From the NCBI GenBank assembly GCA_039795165.1, contig JBDKER010000004.1:62001-126000 (forward strand): a DNA stretch of 64,000 bases. The letters run 5' to 3'. Below the pieces are notes generated by a model. That model had not been told where the DNA came from. It searched no databases and worked only from the letters and a program-made list of their open reading frames with translations. Shown here one piece after another: positions 43,399 to 53,400 of the stretch. Made by a program: the position numbers and the translations under genes. Position 1 is the stretch's first letter; every line of letters begins with the position of its first letter. This stretch comes from V1-33 sp039795165. GTDB taxonomy: Bacteria; Verrucomicrobiota; Verrucomicrobiia; Verrucomicrobiales; V1-33.

Positions 43399-46300
43399 AT
43401 GATGACCGCCCGGCATTCCGCAGTCGCCCTCGCCCTGCTCGCCCAATCCCTCCCAGCCCAGCTGAAGGAGGGAAACGCAGCAGACGCACCCAGACTGTCC
43501 CCGGAAGAACAGCGCGCCGCCTTCAACGCCGCCCCGGGATTCTCCATCGAACTCGTCAGCAGCGAAGCCGAAGGCACCGAAAAACCGGTCGCCCTTCACT
43601 TCGATGACGCAGGCCGCCTCTGGACGACCACGGCGACGGAATACCCACTCGACCTCAACGACCCCGCCCAGGCCGACGAGGCCCGCCGCAAATGGCAGGA
43701 AGGCGGGCGCGACCGCATCCTCGTCATCGATCAACCGCTCGGACCCGGACCGCACCGGCCCCGGATTTTTGCCGACGGCCTCGTCATGCCCATGAGCGTC
43801 CTGCCGCACGGCAAGGACGTGCTGGTGGCGCACGGATCGGAGATTCTCCGGCTGCGCGACCGCGATGGCGACGGACGGGCGGACGACCGCACGGCCCTGC
43901 TGCGCGGCTTCGGTGTGCAGGATTCACACACCATGGCCCACCAGTTCATGTGGCTCCCGGATGGATCGGTCCTCACCATCCAGGGTGTGCTCGGTTCCGG
44001 CGGAATCACGGACGCAGCCGGACGCCTGACGAAGTTCAACTACGGGAAATTCGCGGCCTTCCAGCCCGATGGCACGGGATTCCGCCTCATCGGAGCCGGC
44101 CTCAACAACACATGGGGTGTCCACCTCCAGCGCAATGGCCAGCTCTGGGTCCAGGAAGCCAATTCCTTCGACCACTGCCTCGCCCCCTTCGAGGAAGGTG
44201 CTCACTTCCACGGCTGGAACGAGGAACCATACCTCCCGGACGCGCCATGGCAGCCGGGCGTCGGCGAAGTCGATCTCGGCAGCACGGGCCTCTCGGGCCT
44301 CGCCCGAAGCGAAGACCGCCGCGGCGGCTTTCCCCCGGAATGGCAGGAGCGCTTCCTCATCGCCAATGCCGTGACCGGTTCCATCAACAGCGTCACCGCG
44401 GCACCGGACTCCGCCGGAGGCTGGAAAGTGTCGCGCGGTCCCGACCTGCTCACCTGCCGCGACCGCCGCTTCCGTCCCGTCCAGATCGCCTTCGGCCCAG
44501 ACGCCTGTCTGTACGTCATCGATTGGTACAACCCGGTGATCTCTCATAACGAAGTTCCGCGCAATCACCCGGCCCGGGACAAGTCGAGTGGCCGCATCTG
44601 GCGCATCCGTCACGATTCCCAGAACCACCGCAGCGCCCCAGATGTGGAACGCGCCGCGGACAGCGACCTCCTCCAGCACCTCGCCTCCCCAGTCACATGG
44701 GAAATGCGCGCCGCATGGCACCAGATCGTCCTCCGCAAGGCGACCGCTCTCATTCCCCAACTCCTGAACATTGTCCGCAAGACGGAAGCTCCCGACGACC
44801 TCCGCATCCACGCCGTGTGGTCACTCGCCGGACTGCGGCAGTGGGACGCGGAAACATGGAGCGCGGCACTCGCCTCCGGAGCGTCGGAACCACACGCCCG
44901 CGAACTGATCCGCGCCCTTCGCACGGCATCGGTCCCTCCCGAGGCCACCGCTCCGTTTCTCTCAAAAGTCGCGGCGTCCCGCCGCGAACCTGCCGTCCTC
45001 CGCGAACTGGCCCGCTATGCCCGGCACGCCCCCGCCATCCCCCCAGCCCTGCTCGCGGAGATGCTCAGGGGGTATGCGATTCCCGACCCCGCGCGCCGTC
45101 CCGGCGTCCAGGGGGAAACCCTCACATGGACGGGCTATCAGCAGGCTTTTCTCAACCACCAGCTGGAACTCGCCATGGCCGCTCAACCGGACGCCGTCCG
45201 CCAGTTGACCACCAACCCCGGTCTGCTGACGTCTCTCCCGGAAAGCATCCGGCCTGTGCTCGAGCGCCGCAGTTATTCGGAACGCTTCGCCGCCGGACAG
45301 TTCACTGCCCCGGACCTCGCAAACCCCGCGATCCGCTCGGCGGCCCTCGCCTGCGCAGAATCCGTTCCGCCCGCCGCCGCTCTTCTCCGCAGCTACCTCA
45401 AATCCCCGCCGGATCCCCGGGCCGCCGCCGACTGGTTGCTCGATGCCCCGGCCAGCACGGCCGCGGCCGCCCGCCTCGCGGCCGCTCCACTCGCCCTCCG
45501 GCTCCTCGCCTCGGCCAACCCGGAGGATTGGTCCAGCGCCCTCGATCTCGCCGCCGTGGCCTGCACAGATGCCCAGCGCAGCGATATCATCGCTGCCCTC
45601 CGCCTGATCCCGGAACGCCAGCCCGCCCTCGCTCTCGCAGCCGTCCGCTGCGCCCTCGCCACAGGCCTCCGCGACCCGGATTTCTTCCGCGGAAATGCCC
45701 GCCGCCTCACCGCCGCGCCCGCGGTCCGCGCCGCCGCATGGCAAGGCTGGTTCCATTCCGCCCCCGAAGCCGACAAGCCTGCCGTGGAAGCCGAACTGCG
45801 CACATGGATCGCAACCCTGCCACCTCCCAGTCAGTCGGAAGTGCTCGAGGAACTCGCCTCCACGGAAACCGGGACCCACTTCGCCCTCAATCACGCCTTC
45901 GCCCCCCTCCTCGCCGAGGATGCCTCCCGCCTCAGCGCCCTAGCGGACGAATTGAGCGAACGCGTGCCGTCCCACGGACGCCTCGCCGAAACCCGCCAGC
46001 GCGCGGAATCACTCCGCTCGACGGCAGCCCTCACGGAACGCTCGGCCCGCCTCGCCGCAGCCGTTGCCAGCGGCACCCTGACCCCGGACGCGACGGCGGG
46101 AGCCCCGCTCTTTGATAGTCTCTGCCTGCCCTGCCACGCCGCGCAGGGCAGGGGAGTGGCCATGGCTCCACCACTCGACGGCAGCCGCAGCCGCGACTTC
46201 GCCGCCATCTTCACTGCCCTCATCCATCCCGCCGCCGCCGTCGAAAATGTCTTCCGGCCCTTCCACGTCCGCTTCCTCGATGGTTCCTCCGCAGAAGGAT

Positions 46301-46485
46301 TCCTGCAGTCACGGCAGGGAAACCGCCTGACTCTTCAGTTCATGGGCGGCTCCACCAGATCCGTCAGCGCCCTGCGCACATGGACCGCCCGCTACCGCAA
46401 CGGTCACAGCATCATGCCACCACTCGCTACGGGCCTCACGGACCAGCAACTGGTCGACCTCGCCGCCTTCGTCCGCACGCTCTGA
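43399..46485 (+). CDS. PVC-type haem-binding CxxCH protein with beta-propeller and HEAT repeats
   Basis: 1028 residues with a signal peptide (RHSAVALALLAQSLPAQ). A pyrroloquinoline/glucose-dehydrogenase-like propeller spans about 35-400 (KPVALHFDDAGRLWTTTATE, GLVMPMSVLPHGKDVLVA, CLYVIDWYNPVISHNEVPRN). HEAT-like helical repeats cover about 420-860. A C-terminal cytochrome c domain has CLPCH near 910 and MPPLATGLTDQQLVDLAAFV with the Met ligand. Proteins of this build are numerous in Planctomycetes and Verrucomicrobia and are presumed periplasmic dehydrogenases of sugars or similar, with the substrate unknown. Two adjacent ATGs (43399 and 43402) are possible starts. Confidence 0.88.
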   Translation: MMTARHSAVALALLAQSLPAQLKEGNAADAPRLSPEEQRAAFNAAPGFSIELVSSEAEGTEKPVALHFDDAGRLWTTTATEYPLDLNDPAQADEARRKWQEGGRDRILVIDQPLGPGPHRPRIFADGLVMPMSVLPHGKDVLVAHGSEILRLRDRDGDGRADDRTALLRGFGVQDSHTMAHQFMWLPDGSVLTIQGVLGSGGITDAAGRLTKFNYGKFAAFQPDGTGFRLIGAGLNNTWGVHLQRNGQLWVQEANSFDHCLAPFEEGAHFHGWNEEPYLPDAPWQPGVGEVDLGSTGLSGLARSEDRRGGFPPEWQERFLIANAVTGSINSVTAAPDSAGGWKVSRGPDLLTCRDRRFRPVQIAFGPDACLYVIDWYNPVISHNEVPRNHPARDKSSGRIWRIRHDSQNHRSAPDVERAADSDLLQHLASPVTWEMRAAWHQIVLRKATALIPQLLNIVRKTEAPDDLRIHAVWSLAGLRQWDAETWSAALASGASEPHARELIRALRTASVPPEATAPFLSKVAASRREPAVLRELARYARHAPAIPPALLAEMLRGYAIPDPARRPGVQGETLTWTGYQQAFLNHQLELAMAAQPDAVRQLTTNPGLLTSLPESIRPVLERRSYSERFAAGQFTAPDLANPAIRSAALACAESVPPAAALLRSYLKSPPDPRAAADWLLDAPASTAAAARLAAAPLALRLLASANPEDWSSALDLAAVACTDAQRSDIIAALRLIPERQPALALAAVRCALATGLRDPDFFRGNARRLTAAPAVRAAAWQGWFHSAPEADKPAVEAELRTWIATLPPPSQSEVLEELASTETGTHFALNHAFAPLLAEDASRLSALADELSERVPSHGRLAETRQRAESLRSTAALTERSARLAAAVASGTLTPDATAGAPLFDSLCLPCHAAQGRGVAMAPPLDGSRSRDFAAIFTALIHPAAAVENVFRPFHVRFLDGSSAEGFLQSRQGNRLTLQFMGGSTRSVSALRTWTARYRNGHSIMPPLATGLTDQQLVDLAAFVRTL

Positions 46486-46525
46486 CCGCAGCGCAGTTAG
46501 GGGGCACTCTCGCCGACAGGTTTCC

Positions 46526-46849
46526 TCAGCTCAGAAACGAACAGATATACTGGCAGATGCCCTCATCGACCGTGATCGTGAACCCGCTGTTTCCGGGCAC
46601 ATCGAATTCCGTGCCGGCTCCATACTGGCGCGACTCGCTCTCTCCATCGAGCACAACACTGCACGATCCCGCGGTCACTTCCATCTTCTCCGGTGCCCCG
46701 GTGCCGAAATGATATTCGCCAGGATAGATCAGCCCAAGGGTCTTCTTCTCCCCGCCCGGCAGGATCACGGTGTGACTCACCACCCGGCCATCAAAGTAGA
46801 CATTGGCCTTCGTATGGACCGTGACACTGGAAAAAGATTCGGCTGGCAT
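46526..46849 (-). CDS. ppnP: Pyrimidine/purine nucleoside phosphorylase (DUF1255 cupin)
   Basis: 107 residues, one small cupin barrel of the PpnP (YaiE) family, which cleaves several nucleosides with phosphate to give base and ribose 1-phosphate. FSSVTVHTKANVYFDGRVVS, TLGLIYPGEYHFGTGAPEKM, YGAGTEFDVPGNSGF and a terminal YICSF-like end are typical, and length is normal. It converges on the haem-binding gene with a 40 bp gap and diverges from the metallophosphatase gene. Confidence 0.88.
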   Translation of the reverse strand: MPAESFSSVTVHTKANVYFDGRVVSHTVILPGGEKKTLGLIYPGEYHFGTGAPEKMEVTAGSCSVVLDGESESRQYGAGTEFDVPGNSGFTITVDEGICQYICSFLS

Positions 46850-46942
46850 GATGCCAGGCTCTTCGCCCCGCCGCCCGTCCTCCGCAAGCCCGTCGTGCCC
46901 GCCTGATCAATCCGTCCGCTCCCATCCGTTCTTCCCGGCTGC

Positions 46943-48064
46943 ATGCTCCTCTCCCGCCGCCACTTCCTCGCATCCCTCCCGCCGGCCCTCGCGGGTCTGC
47001 GGACGACTGCCTCGGAACTGCCTCCCTTCCCGGACCCGGAAAAAGGCATCAGCACAGGCTGGACCATCGCCGTTCTCCCGGATTCCCAGAATTACGCCAA
47101 GTTCGCCGCCAATCAGAAGCACTTCGACCGCATGTGCCAGTGGATCGCCGACCACCTCGCCCCATGGCGCATCCAGCTCGTGCTCCACGAAGGGGATTTC
47201 GTCGAACAGAACGGCATTGCCGAGGGCGGCGGCCGGGGCTGGGGGGACCAGAATTCGGAACAGCAATGGGAAAGCGCCCGCAGGGCCCTCGCCCCGCTCG
47301 CAGACAAGGTCCCCGTCATCCTCGCCACCGGAAACCACGACTACGGCATCCGCAACGCGGAGAACCGCGATAGCCGGTTTCCGGAATTCTTCCCGAACGA
47401 CTGGAACCGCCCACGCAGCGGCAGCATCCTGCTGGAAGCAGCCCCCAATGCCGCCGGAAAGCACACCCTCGAAAATTCAGCGAGCGCCTTCACCGCGCCC
47501 GATGGCCGGAAAATCCTCGTCGTCTCCCTCGAATGGGGCCCCCGCCGCGCCGTCGTCGAGTGGGCCCGGGACCTCCTCGCGCGTCAGGAATACGCCAGCC
47601 ACACCGGGATTCTCCTCACGCACGATTTCATCATCCCCGGCGACCTCCGCGATGGCCAGGACGGCAACCGCCGCCGCTCCGGCAACCCCCACACCTACGG
47701 AACCGAACGCTCCGGCGATACCCATGACGGCGAAGACCTCTGGAAAACCCTCGTCTTCCCGTCCCGCAATCTTCATCTCGTTCTCAATGGCCACGAAATG
47801 GGCTCGCACGTGGGCCGCCGCACCGATCCCAATGCCGCCGGACATTCCGTCCACCAGCTCCTGTTCAATGCCCAGGGCTTCGGCGGTGGATCGGACGAAA
47901 AAGGCAACGGCGGCGATGGATGGCTCCGCCTCATGACATGGGAACCAGACGGCCGCACCCTCACTGTGCGCACGTTCTCTCCACTCCACGCGGACGCTGG
48001 CCGATCCCCATGGTTCAAAGGCCCCCAATGGCAATTCCAGCTCACCTTCCCGGCGGTCCACTGA
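46943..48064 (+). CDS. Secreted calcineurin-like metallophosphoesterase
   Basis: 373 residues. The N terminus SRRHFLASLPPALAGLRTTA suggests a Tat signal. Metal-binding motifs of the two-metal phosphoesterase fold are present in order: VLPDSQNY, VLHEGDFVEQNG, ATGNHDYG, LLTHDFIIPG and NGHEMGSHVG. The first block has D-S-Q in place of the usual D-x-H, as in several secreted PVC members. Substrate unknown. Its last 23 bp overlap the convergent mgtC-like gene. Confidence 0.85.
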   Translation: MLLSRRHFLASLPPALAGLRTTASELPPFPDPEKGISTGWTIAVLPDSQNYAKFAANQKHFDRMCQWIADHLAPWRIQLVLHEGDFVEQNGIAEGGGRGWGDQNSEQQWESARRALAPLADKVPVILATGNHDYGIRNAENRDSRFPEFFPNDWNRPRSGSILLEAAPNAAGKHTLENSASAFTAPDGRKILVVSLEWGPRRAVVEWARDLLARQEYASHTGILLTHDFIIPGDLRDGQDGNRRRSGNPHTYGTERSGDTHDGEDLWKTLVFPSRNLHLVLNGHEMGSHVGRRTDPNAAGHSVHQLLFNAQGFGGGSDEKGNGGDGWLRLMTWEPDGRTLTVRTFSPLHADAGRSPWFKGPQWQFQLTFPAVH

Positions 48065-48782
48065 TCCCAGCACCGGCGCCACCGCTCTCCCGGCAGTCAA
48101 TCGCCCGCACCTCGGGCAGCTCGGTCACCGCATAGAGGAACTCGTTGAGATGCTTCCGCGGCAACCGCAGCCGCAGACTCACGCGCCGCAGCCCGCCGGG
48201 CGCTTCCTCCACCGAAAACGAATCGGCAATGCCCCGGTACTGCCCCAGCAGATACTGCAGCCGTAGCCGCGTCTTCCCACTCGCCGGATCAAAGGTCACT
48301 TCCGCATCCACTGTCCGCATGCCCCCAAGATGCCGGATCTCCCACTTCTCAACCCAGACCAGCACCAGTCTAACCAGCACCGCCGTACCCAGCGCCGGCA
48401 CCGCATAACCAGCCCCCGCCACAATGCCAATCGCCGCCGTCATCCACACGGCCGCCGCCGTCGTCATCCCGCTTACGAGCCTGCCCCCATGCACAATCGC
48501 TCCGGCCCCCAGAAACCCCACGCCCGTCACAATCTGCGCAGCCACCCGACCGGAATCCCCCTGCGGCGTCGTGAAGACAAAGGACACCATCGTGTACACC
48601 GCGGCTCCCAGACAGACCAGAATGAGCGTCCGCAGCCCAGCCGGTTTGTCATGCCGCTCCCGCTCGGTCCCAATCAGCGCCCCGCAGGCAATCGCCGCAA
48701 ACGCCAGCACGATCTGCAGCCACGGGGCCGACAGCTGGGGCCGCAGGCTATCAACAATCAGGGAAATCCAGGACATCATCAT
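48042..48782 (-). CDS. MgtC/SapB family membrane protein
   Basis: 246 residues with about four to five helices: LQIVLAFAAIACGALIGTER, TLILVCLGAAVYTMVSFVF, VAAQIVTGVGFLGAGAIVHG and MTTAAAVWMTAAIGIVAGAG. The ALIGTERERHDKPAGLRTLI and GFLGAGAI segments are family signatures. A soluble C-terminal domain (EVTFDPASGKTRLRLQYLLG) resembles the ACT-like tail of MgtC. The family is linked to growth in low magnesium and to membrane ATPase control, with the exact role here unknown. Its 3' end overlaps the convergent phosphoesterase gene by 23 bp. Confidence 0.85.
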   Translation of the reverse strand: MMMSWISLIVDSLRPQLSAPWLQIVLAFAAIACGALIGTERERHDKPAGLRTLILVCLGAAVYTMVSFVFTTPQGDSGRVAAQIVTGVGFLGAGAIVHGGRLVSGMTTAAAVWMTAAIGIVAGAGYAVPALGTAVLVRLVLVWVEKWEIRHLGGMRTVDAEVTFDPASGKTRLRLQYLLGQYRGIADSFSVEEAPGGLRRVSLRLRLPRKHLNEFLYAVTELPEVRAIDCRESGGAGAGISGPPGR

Positions 48783-48811
48783 GTAAACTCAATTGCCTGC
48801 CGCCGCAGATG

Positions 48812-50233
48812 TCAGCCTTCCTTGATCTCCGGCAGCTTGCCGGCGCGGTAGTCAGCCAGCGATTTCTCCAGCACTGCCCGCAGCGTCCCTTCCGCCCGCG
48901 CCACCGCTTCTTCCTGCAGCCGGACCGCTTCCTCCCGCCGCTCCAGCAGAAAACAAACCCGCGCCAGCGTGTCGAGCGATGCCGGATCGCTCTCCTTCTG
49001 AAGTTCCACGCTGCGCCTCGCACATTTCTCGGCCGCTGCCAGCACGACCGCCCCGGGCTTCGCAAACCGTGTCACCAGCTTCCACGCCACCTCGTTCATC
49101 AAGCCCGCATCGTCGGCTGCCTCGCGCCTCAGCAATTCCGCAAGGCCCGCGGCTTCCGCTTCCCTGCCTTCCGCTGCCCAGGCTTCAAGCCCCAGTGTCC
49201 TCATCTTCCGCTGCTCCTCAGGCCCCGCCACCTCCGGCTTGAGACGTAGCAGAATGCCCGCAGCCGTCCGGTAATCCTTCGCCGCCACCCTCTTCTCCAG
49301 ATCCGCAAGGGTCGGCTCAATCCGCCCTCCGGAAGGCCCGGCCGCCGCTTCCCCGGCCTGCCGCACCAGACTCAGCACCCCGCGGGCAGGGATGCCCTCA
49401 TGCAGGGTCAGATGCGCCACCCCTTTCCCCGCGGAATTCTTCCCATCCCCAAGATGCGTGATCGTGGCCACATGACTGATCGCATTCCCGCTGGTATCCA
49501 GAACCGGGGATCCGCTCGAACCGGGAGCCCAGTCGGTGCTCACATGCATGCGCAGCCGATGCAGATCGCCTTCCCCGCCTCCTTTACCCGACCAGAAGAA
49601 CCGGTTCACCATCCCATCCGTGAAATACCCGGAGACATTCAGCGGACTGCTCAGCAGAAAGGCCGGATCCCCCGGCCGCACCTGATCATTCAAAGGCAGT
49701 ACCGGAGCCGTCAGCCCTTCGGCACGCAGCAGACAGGCGTCCATCCCCTCACTCGCTGCAAGGACCGCCACCACCGGCCACGGCACCCCGGCCGCATCCA
49801 CCACCACCAACTGTCCCTCCCGCATGTCGGCCGGTGGCGACGCCACATGATAACACGTGGCCACCACGCCTCCCTCGGCCACCGGATACCCACCCGCCAG
49901 ATTCAAATGCCAGCGGTCGCACTTCCGGCAGAGATAATGCCAGCCCACCGCCAGACGGCTGGCCTGCGCCGACTGCCAAACCTCCGAAGGCCGCAGCGCC
50001 GTGGTCCGGCACAACGGCAGCGAAATCACAGCCGGCTCAGGGAAGGCCAGTCCCGCGGCCACCGCGGCCGGACCCAGCCCAGCCCGCTTTTCCCGCAGTT
50101 CACTGAGTTTTCCCAGCAGATCCCGCTGATCCGCAGCCGCCTGCTCAATCGGCACCCCCGGGGCCTGACCCCGGACATTCGATGCCCCTGCAGCAAGCAC
50201 GGCGACCAGCGAGACAGAACGGACGATCTTCAT
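48812..50233 (-). CDS. Secreted trypsin-like serine protease with TPR-like C terminus
   Basis: 473 residues from ATG 50233 (MKIVRSVSLVAVLAAGASNV signal); a start at 50317 would place 28 polar residues before the signal and is rejected. The protease domain has the triad H129 (VATCYHVAS), D165 (EGMDACLLRAEG) and S240 (APGSSGSPV), close to the HtrA/DegP S1C type, but no PDZ domain follows. An unusual CRKCDRWH pair (C102, C105) precedes the triad. The C-terminal half (about 330-465, YRTAAGILLRLKPEVAG, AWAAEGREAEAAGLAELLRR) is helical and TPR-like. Confidence 0.85.
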   Translation of the reverse strand: MKIVRSVSLVAVLAAGASNVRGQAPGVPIEQAAADQRDLLGKLSELREKRAGLGPAAVAAGLAFPEPAVISLPLCRTTALRPSEVWQSAQASRLAVGWHYLCRKCDRWHLNLAGGYPVAEGGVVATCYHVASPPADMREGQLVVVDAAGVPWPVVAVLAASEGMDACLLRAEGLTAPVLPLNDQVRPGDPAFLLSSPLNVSGYFTDGMVNRFFWSGKGGGEGDLHRLRMHVSTDWAPGSSGSPVLDTSGNAISHVATITHLGDGKNSAGKGVAHLTLHEGIPARGVLSLVRQAGEAAAGPSGGRIEPTLADLEKRVAAKDYRTAAGILLRLKPEVAGPEEQRKMRTLGLEAWAAEGREAEAAGLAELLRREAADDAGLMNEVAWKLVTRFAKPGAVVLAAAEKCARRSVELQKESDPASLDTLARVCFLLERREEAVRLQEEAVARAEGTLRAVLEKSLADYRAGKLPEIKEG

Positions 50234-50321
50234 CTCCCCACCATAGAGACCCTGACAGCTCCGCCACCGGAATCTCCCGGCCCGCTCCGGAAAAATTGAA
50301 GAAAAGTCACCACGCAAATGC

Positions 50322-50350
50322 TTGCCAGCGACCGGGAAAATACGCTATCC
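50322..50350 (+). promoter_or_regulatory. Possible promoter of the giant beta-strand protein
   Basis: TTGCCA (50322-50327) and CTATCC (50345-50350) are spaced by 17 bp in the divergent gap between the protease and the autotransporter-type gene. The -10 is weak. A leader of about 100 nt would follow. Nothing else recognisable lies in the 224 bp gap. Confidence 0.3.
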
Positions 50351-50457
50351 CGGATTTTCGCAGTGCGGACACCCGCTTTTCCAGCCCCCCCGGAGAAGTA
50401 GGTCCTGCGCGTCTGCCGCTGCCTTCCCAATCAATAACCGACCACATTCCTACACCC

Positions 50458-53400
50458 ATGAAACGCCGTCCTCTCTACCGCTTCCTGCCGACCCGCCTGT
50501 TCCTGCTCGTGGCTCCCATGATCGCAGCATGGCCAGCCCACCGCCTCCACGCGCAGACCAACGGCACATGGACGAACCTCAACGGGGGCGGCTGGGGCAC
50601 CGCCACCAACTGGGCCAGCAGCGCCATCGCCAACGGAGTCGACGCCACCGCCGACTTCTCCACTATCAATATCACCGCCGCGCGCACCGTCACGCTCGAC
50701 GGCAACCGCACCGTGGGCCGCCTCCGCTTCGCCGACGCCACCACCGCCAGCCACGACTGGACCCTCGCCACCGGATCGAGCGGCACCCTCACTCTGAACG
50801 TCAATACTGGTTCCGCCGAAATCACCACGCTCAACCGCGTCGCCACCATCTCGGCGGTGCTCGCCGGAAATGACGGCCTCACGGTTTCCTCCGCCCCCAC
50901 CGGCACCACCGGAGGCACCCTCGTCCTGAGCGCCGCCAATACCCTCAGCGGCGGCATCACCCTCAACGGCGGCATCCTCCAGTTCAACAACAGCGCGGCA
51001 GCCGGGAGCAACCAGATCGTCATCGCCCCATCGGCCAACACAGGCATTGCCAACCGCGTCCAGATCAATGCCGGCGTCACCCTCAGCAACGAGTTCATCG
51101 TCAATGGCGGTGCTCCAGTAGCCGGAAACGGCGTGATCCAGGGGGTCGGAACCGGCCGCTCCACCCTCAACGGTCCCATCTACATCAATTCCAATGTCAC
51201 CAACGGCGGCCACGTGACCGCGGCCTCCGGTAACGAACTCCTCCTCAATGGCCAGATCACGTCGACGGTTGGCGTCGCCCACCGCGCCGGACGCATCATC
51301 TACGCCGGCGGCGGCATTGGCTACAATTCCCTCGTGGCTACGGGTACCGTGGTCGTCGGAGCCACCGATGGCATATCATCGGTAGCGAATGTCCACCTTG
51401 GCGGCTCGGACAGCTGCGTCCTCGATCTCAACTCATTCGACCAGACACTTTCCGGTCTCCGCATGGGCAACGCTTCGGCCAACAGCGGCATCACCGCCAC
51501 CGCCAACCTCGGCAGCCGTACCCTCACGCTCGATAACGGCTTCGGCAGCACCATTGAAACCCTCAACACCGGCACCGGCAGTGCCGCCCACTCGATCAAC
51601 GCCACGGCCGGCGGCAGACTCTCCTTCGGAGCCGCCCCCGGACTCATCAATGTCGCGGATTCCGCCACCCCGGACGACCTTACCCTCAATGGGGTCACCG
51701 TGCTCGCCCCCGGCGGCCTCACCAAGGCGGGTTCGGGTACGCTCAACCTCAACGGCTCCACCATCAATGGTTCCCTCCTCGTCAGCTCGGGGGCGCTCGG
51801 CGCAGGCCGGACCACAACCCTCGGCACCGGTACGGTCGGTGCCCTCACCCTCGACGCAGGCAGCAGCCTGACCTTCAAAGCGGGCGCAGCCGGTACGGAC
51901 TCGATCTCCGCCGGCAGTGTCACCAGCAACGGCGCGGCCGTCACCATTCTCCCCACCGGCGGCATTCTCTCGCCCGGTACCTACCCGCTCCTCAGCTACA
52001 CGGGCACCAGCCCCGGCGTCCCGAATTTCTTCCTCCAGCCATTCGGCCGGGCCACCGCCTCGCTCGTCGACACCGGCAGCGCCATCGCCCTCCAGGTATC
52101 CGCCAATGACCGCCTCGTCTGGACGGGTTCCCTCGACGGTACATGGGATGAATTCACCCAGAACTGGAAACTCCAGTCGTCTTCCGCTCCCGCCACCTTC
52201 GTGCCGGGCGACGAAGTCATCTTCCCGGACGGCCCGACGAATACGAATCTCTTCCTCGCCGCGCCAGTCGCTCCTTCCCGCGTCAATTTCACCAATACCG
52301 CCGGCACCACCTACACCCTCAGCGGATCAGGCTTCACCGGACCAGGCGATGTCGTGAAAACCGGCACCGGGACCGTGGTCCTCAGCAATACCAACTCCCT
52401 GACCGGCCGCGTTGCCGTCACTGAGGGTACCCTCGAACTCGATCACGACGCCACCGGCAACGTCGTCCTCAATGCCACCCCAGAAGTCGCCGTCTCCTCC
52501 GGAGCCACCCTCCGCCTCACCCGCGACGACGCCAGCTTCAACTTCAACCGCCCCATCAGCGGATCAGGCACCGTCGAAATCAATCCCCGCACCGCGGGAC
52601 TGGCCACCACCGCCCTCGCCGTCCAGCTCCAGGGAGCCAGCCCGTCATTCAACGGAACGCTCCGCCTTCTGTCGCCATTCGACGGCACCTACCGGGTACA
52701 GCAGCCTTCGGCAGCAGGCGTGGGTACCGCCACCATCGAGGTCCAGGACCGCGCCCAATTCTACACGGCCGCCAATCAGACCTACACCAATGCCATCACC
52801 ATCGCGGGCATCGGATACCAGGACGCCAGTGGCTACCTCGGCTCTCTCCGTCTCGAGAACGGCTCCGTCTGGGCGGGCCCCGTCAATGCCCTGCCTGGAT
52901 CCCGCATCTGCGCCCACAATTCCACCGCCACCATCAGCGGCCCCATCTCAGGAGGCGATGTTGAGTTCAACATCAGCAACTACAACAACGGCTACACCAT
53001 CCTCCTGACAGGCACCAATTCCTACGGAGCCACCATCATCGGTGGCCAGAACACCCAGACGGGCGGCGTCCCAACCTATCGCGTCAATGTCGGCAACGGC
53101 GGCACCACCGGCACACTCGGCAGCGGCCCCGTCACCGTGAACGGCGATGGAGCCAACGGTGTCATCGGATTCGACCGCAGCAATGGCTACACCCTCCTTC
53201 CCGGCCAGACCATCACGGGCGGCGGAGCCAATGTCCTCCGCACGTTCGTCGACCTCGACTGCACCGGCCCGGGCTTCTCGGATAATGGAGTCCCCATCAT
53301 CATGGGCGGAGATACCACCCTCACCGGTGGCTTCATCCGCGTCGGCCAGACCCGCCAGAACGCGGTCGCCAACCTCACGGGAACCCACACCTCCGGCCAG

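Noticed and set aside
50182..50457. Upstream extension of the giant beta-strand gene
   Set aside because: The 92 extra codons are polar and proline-rich and overlap the divergent protease gene; the signal peptide begins at ATG 50458.
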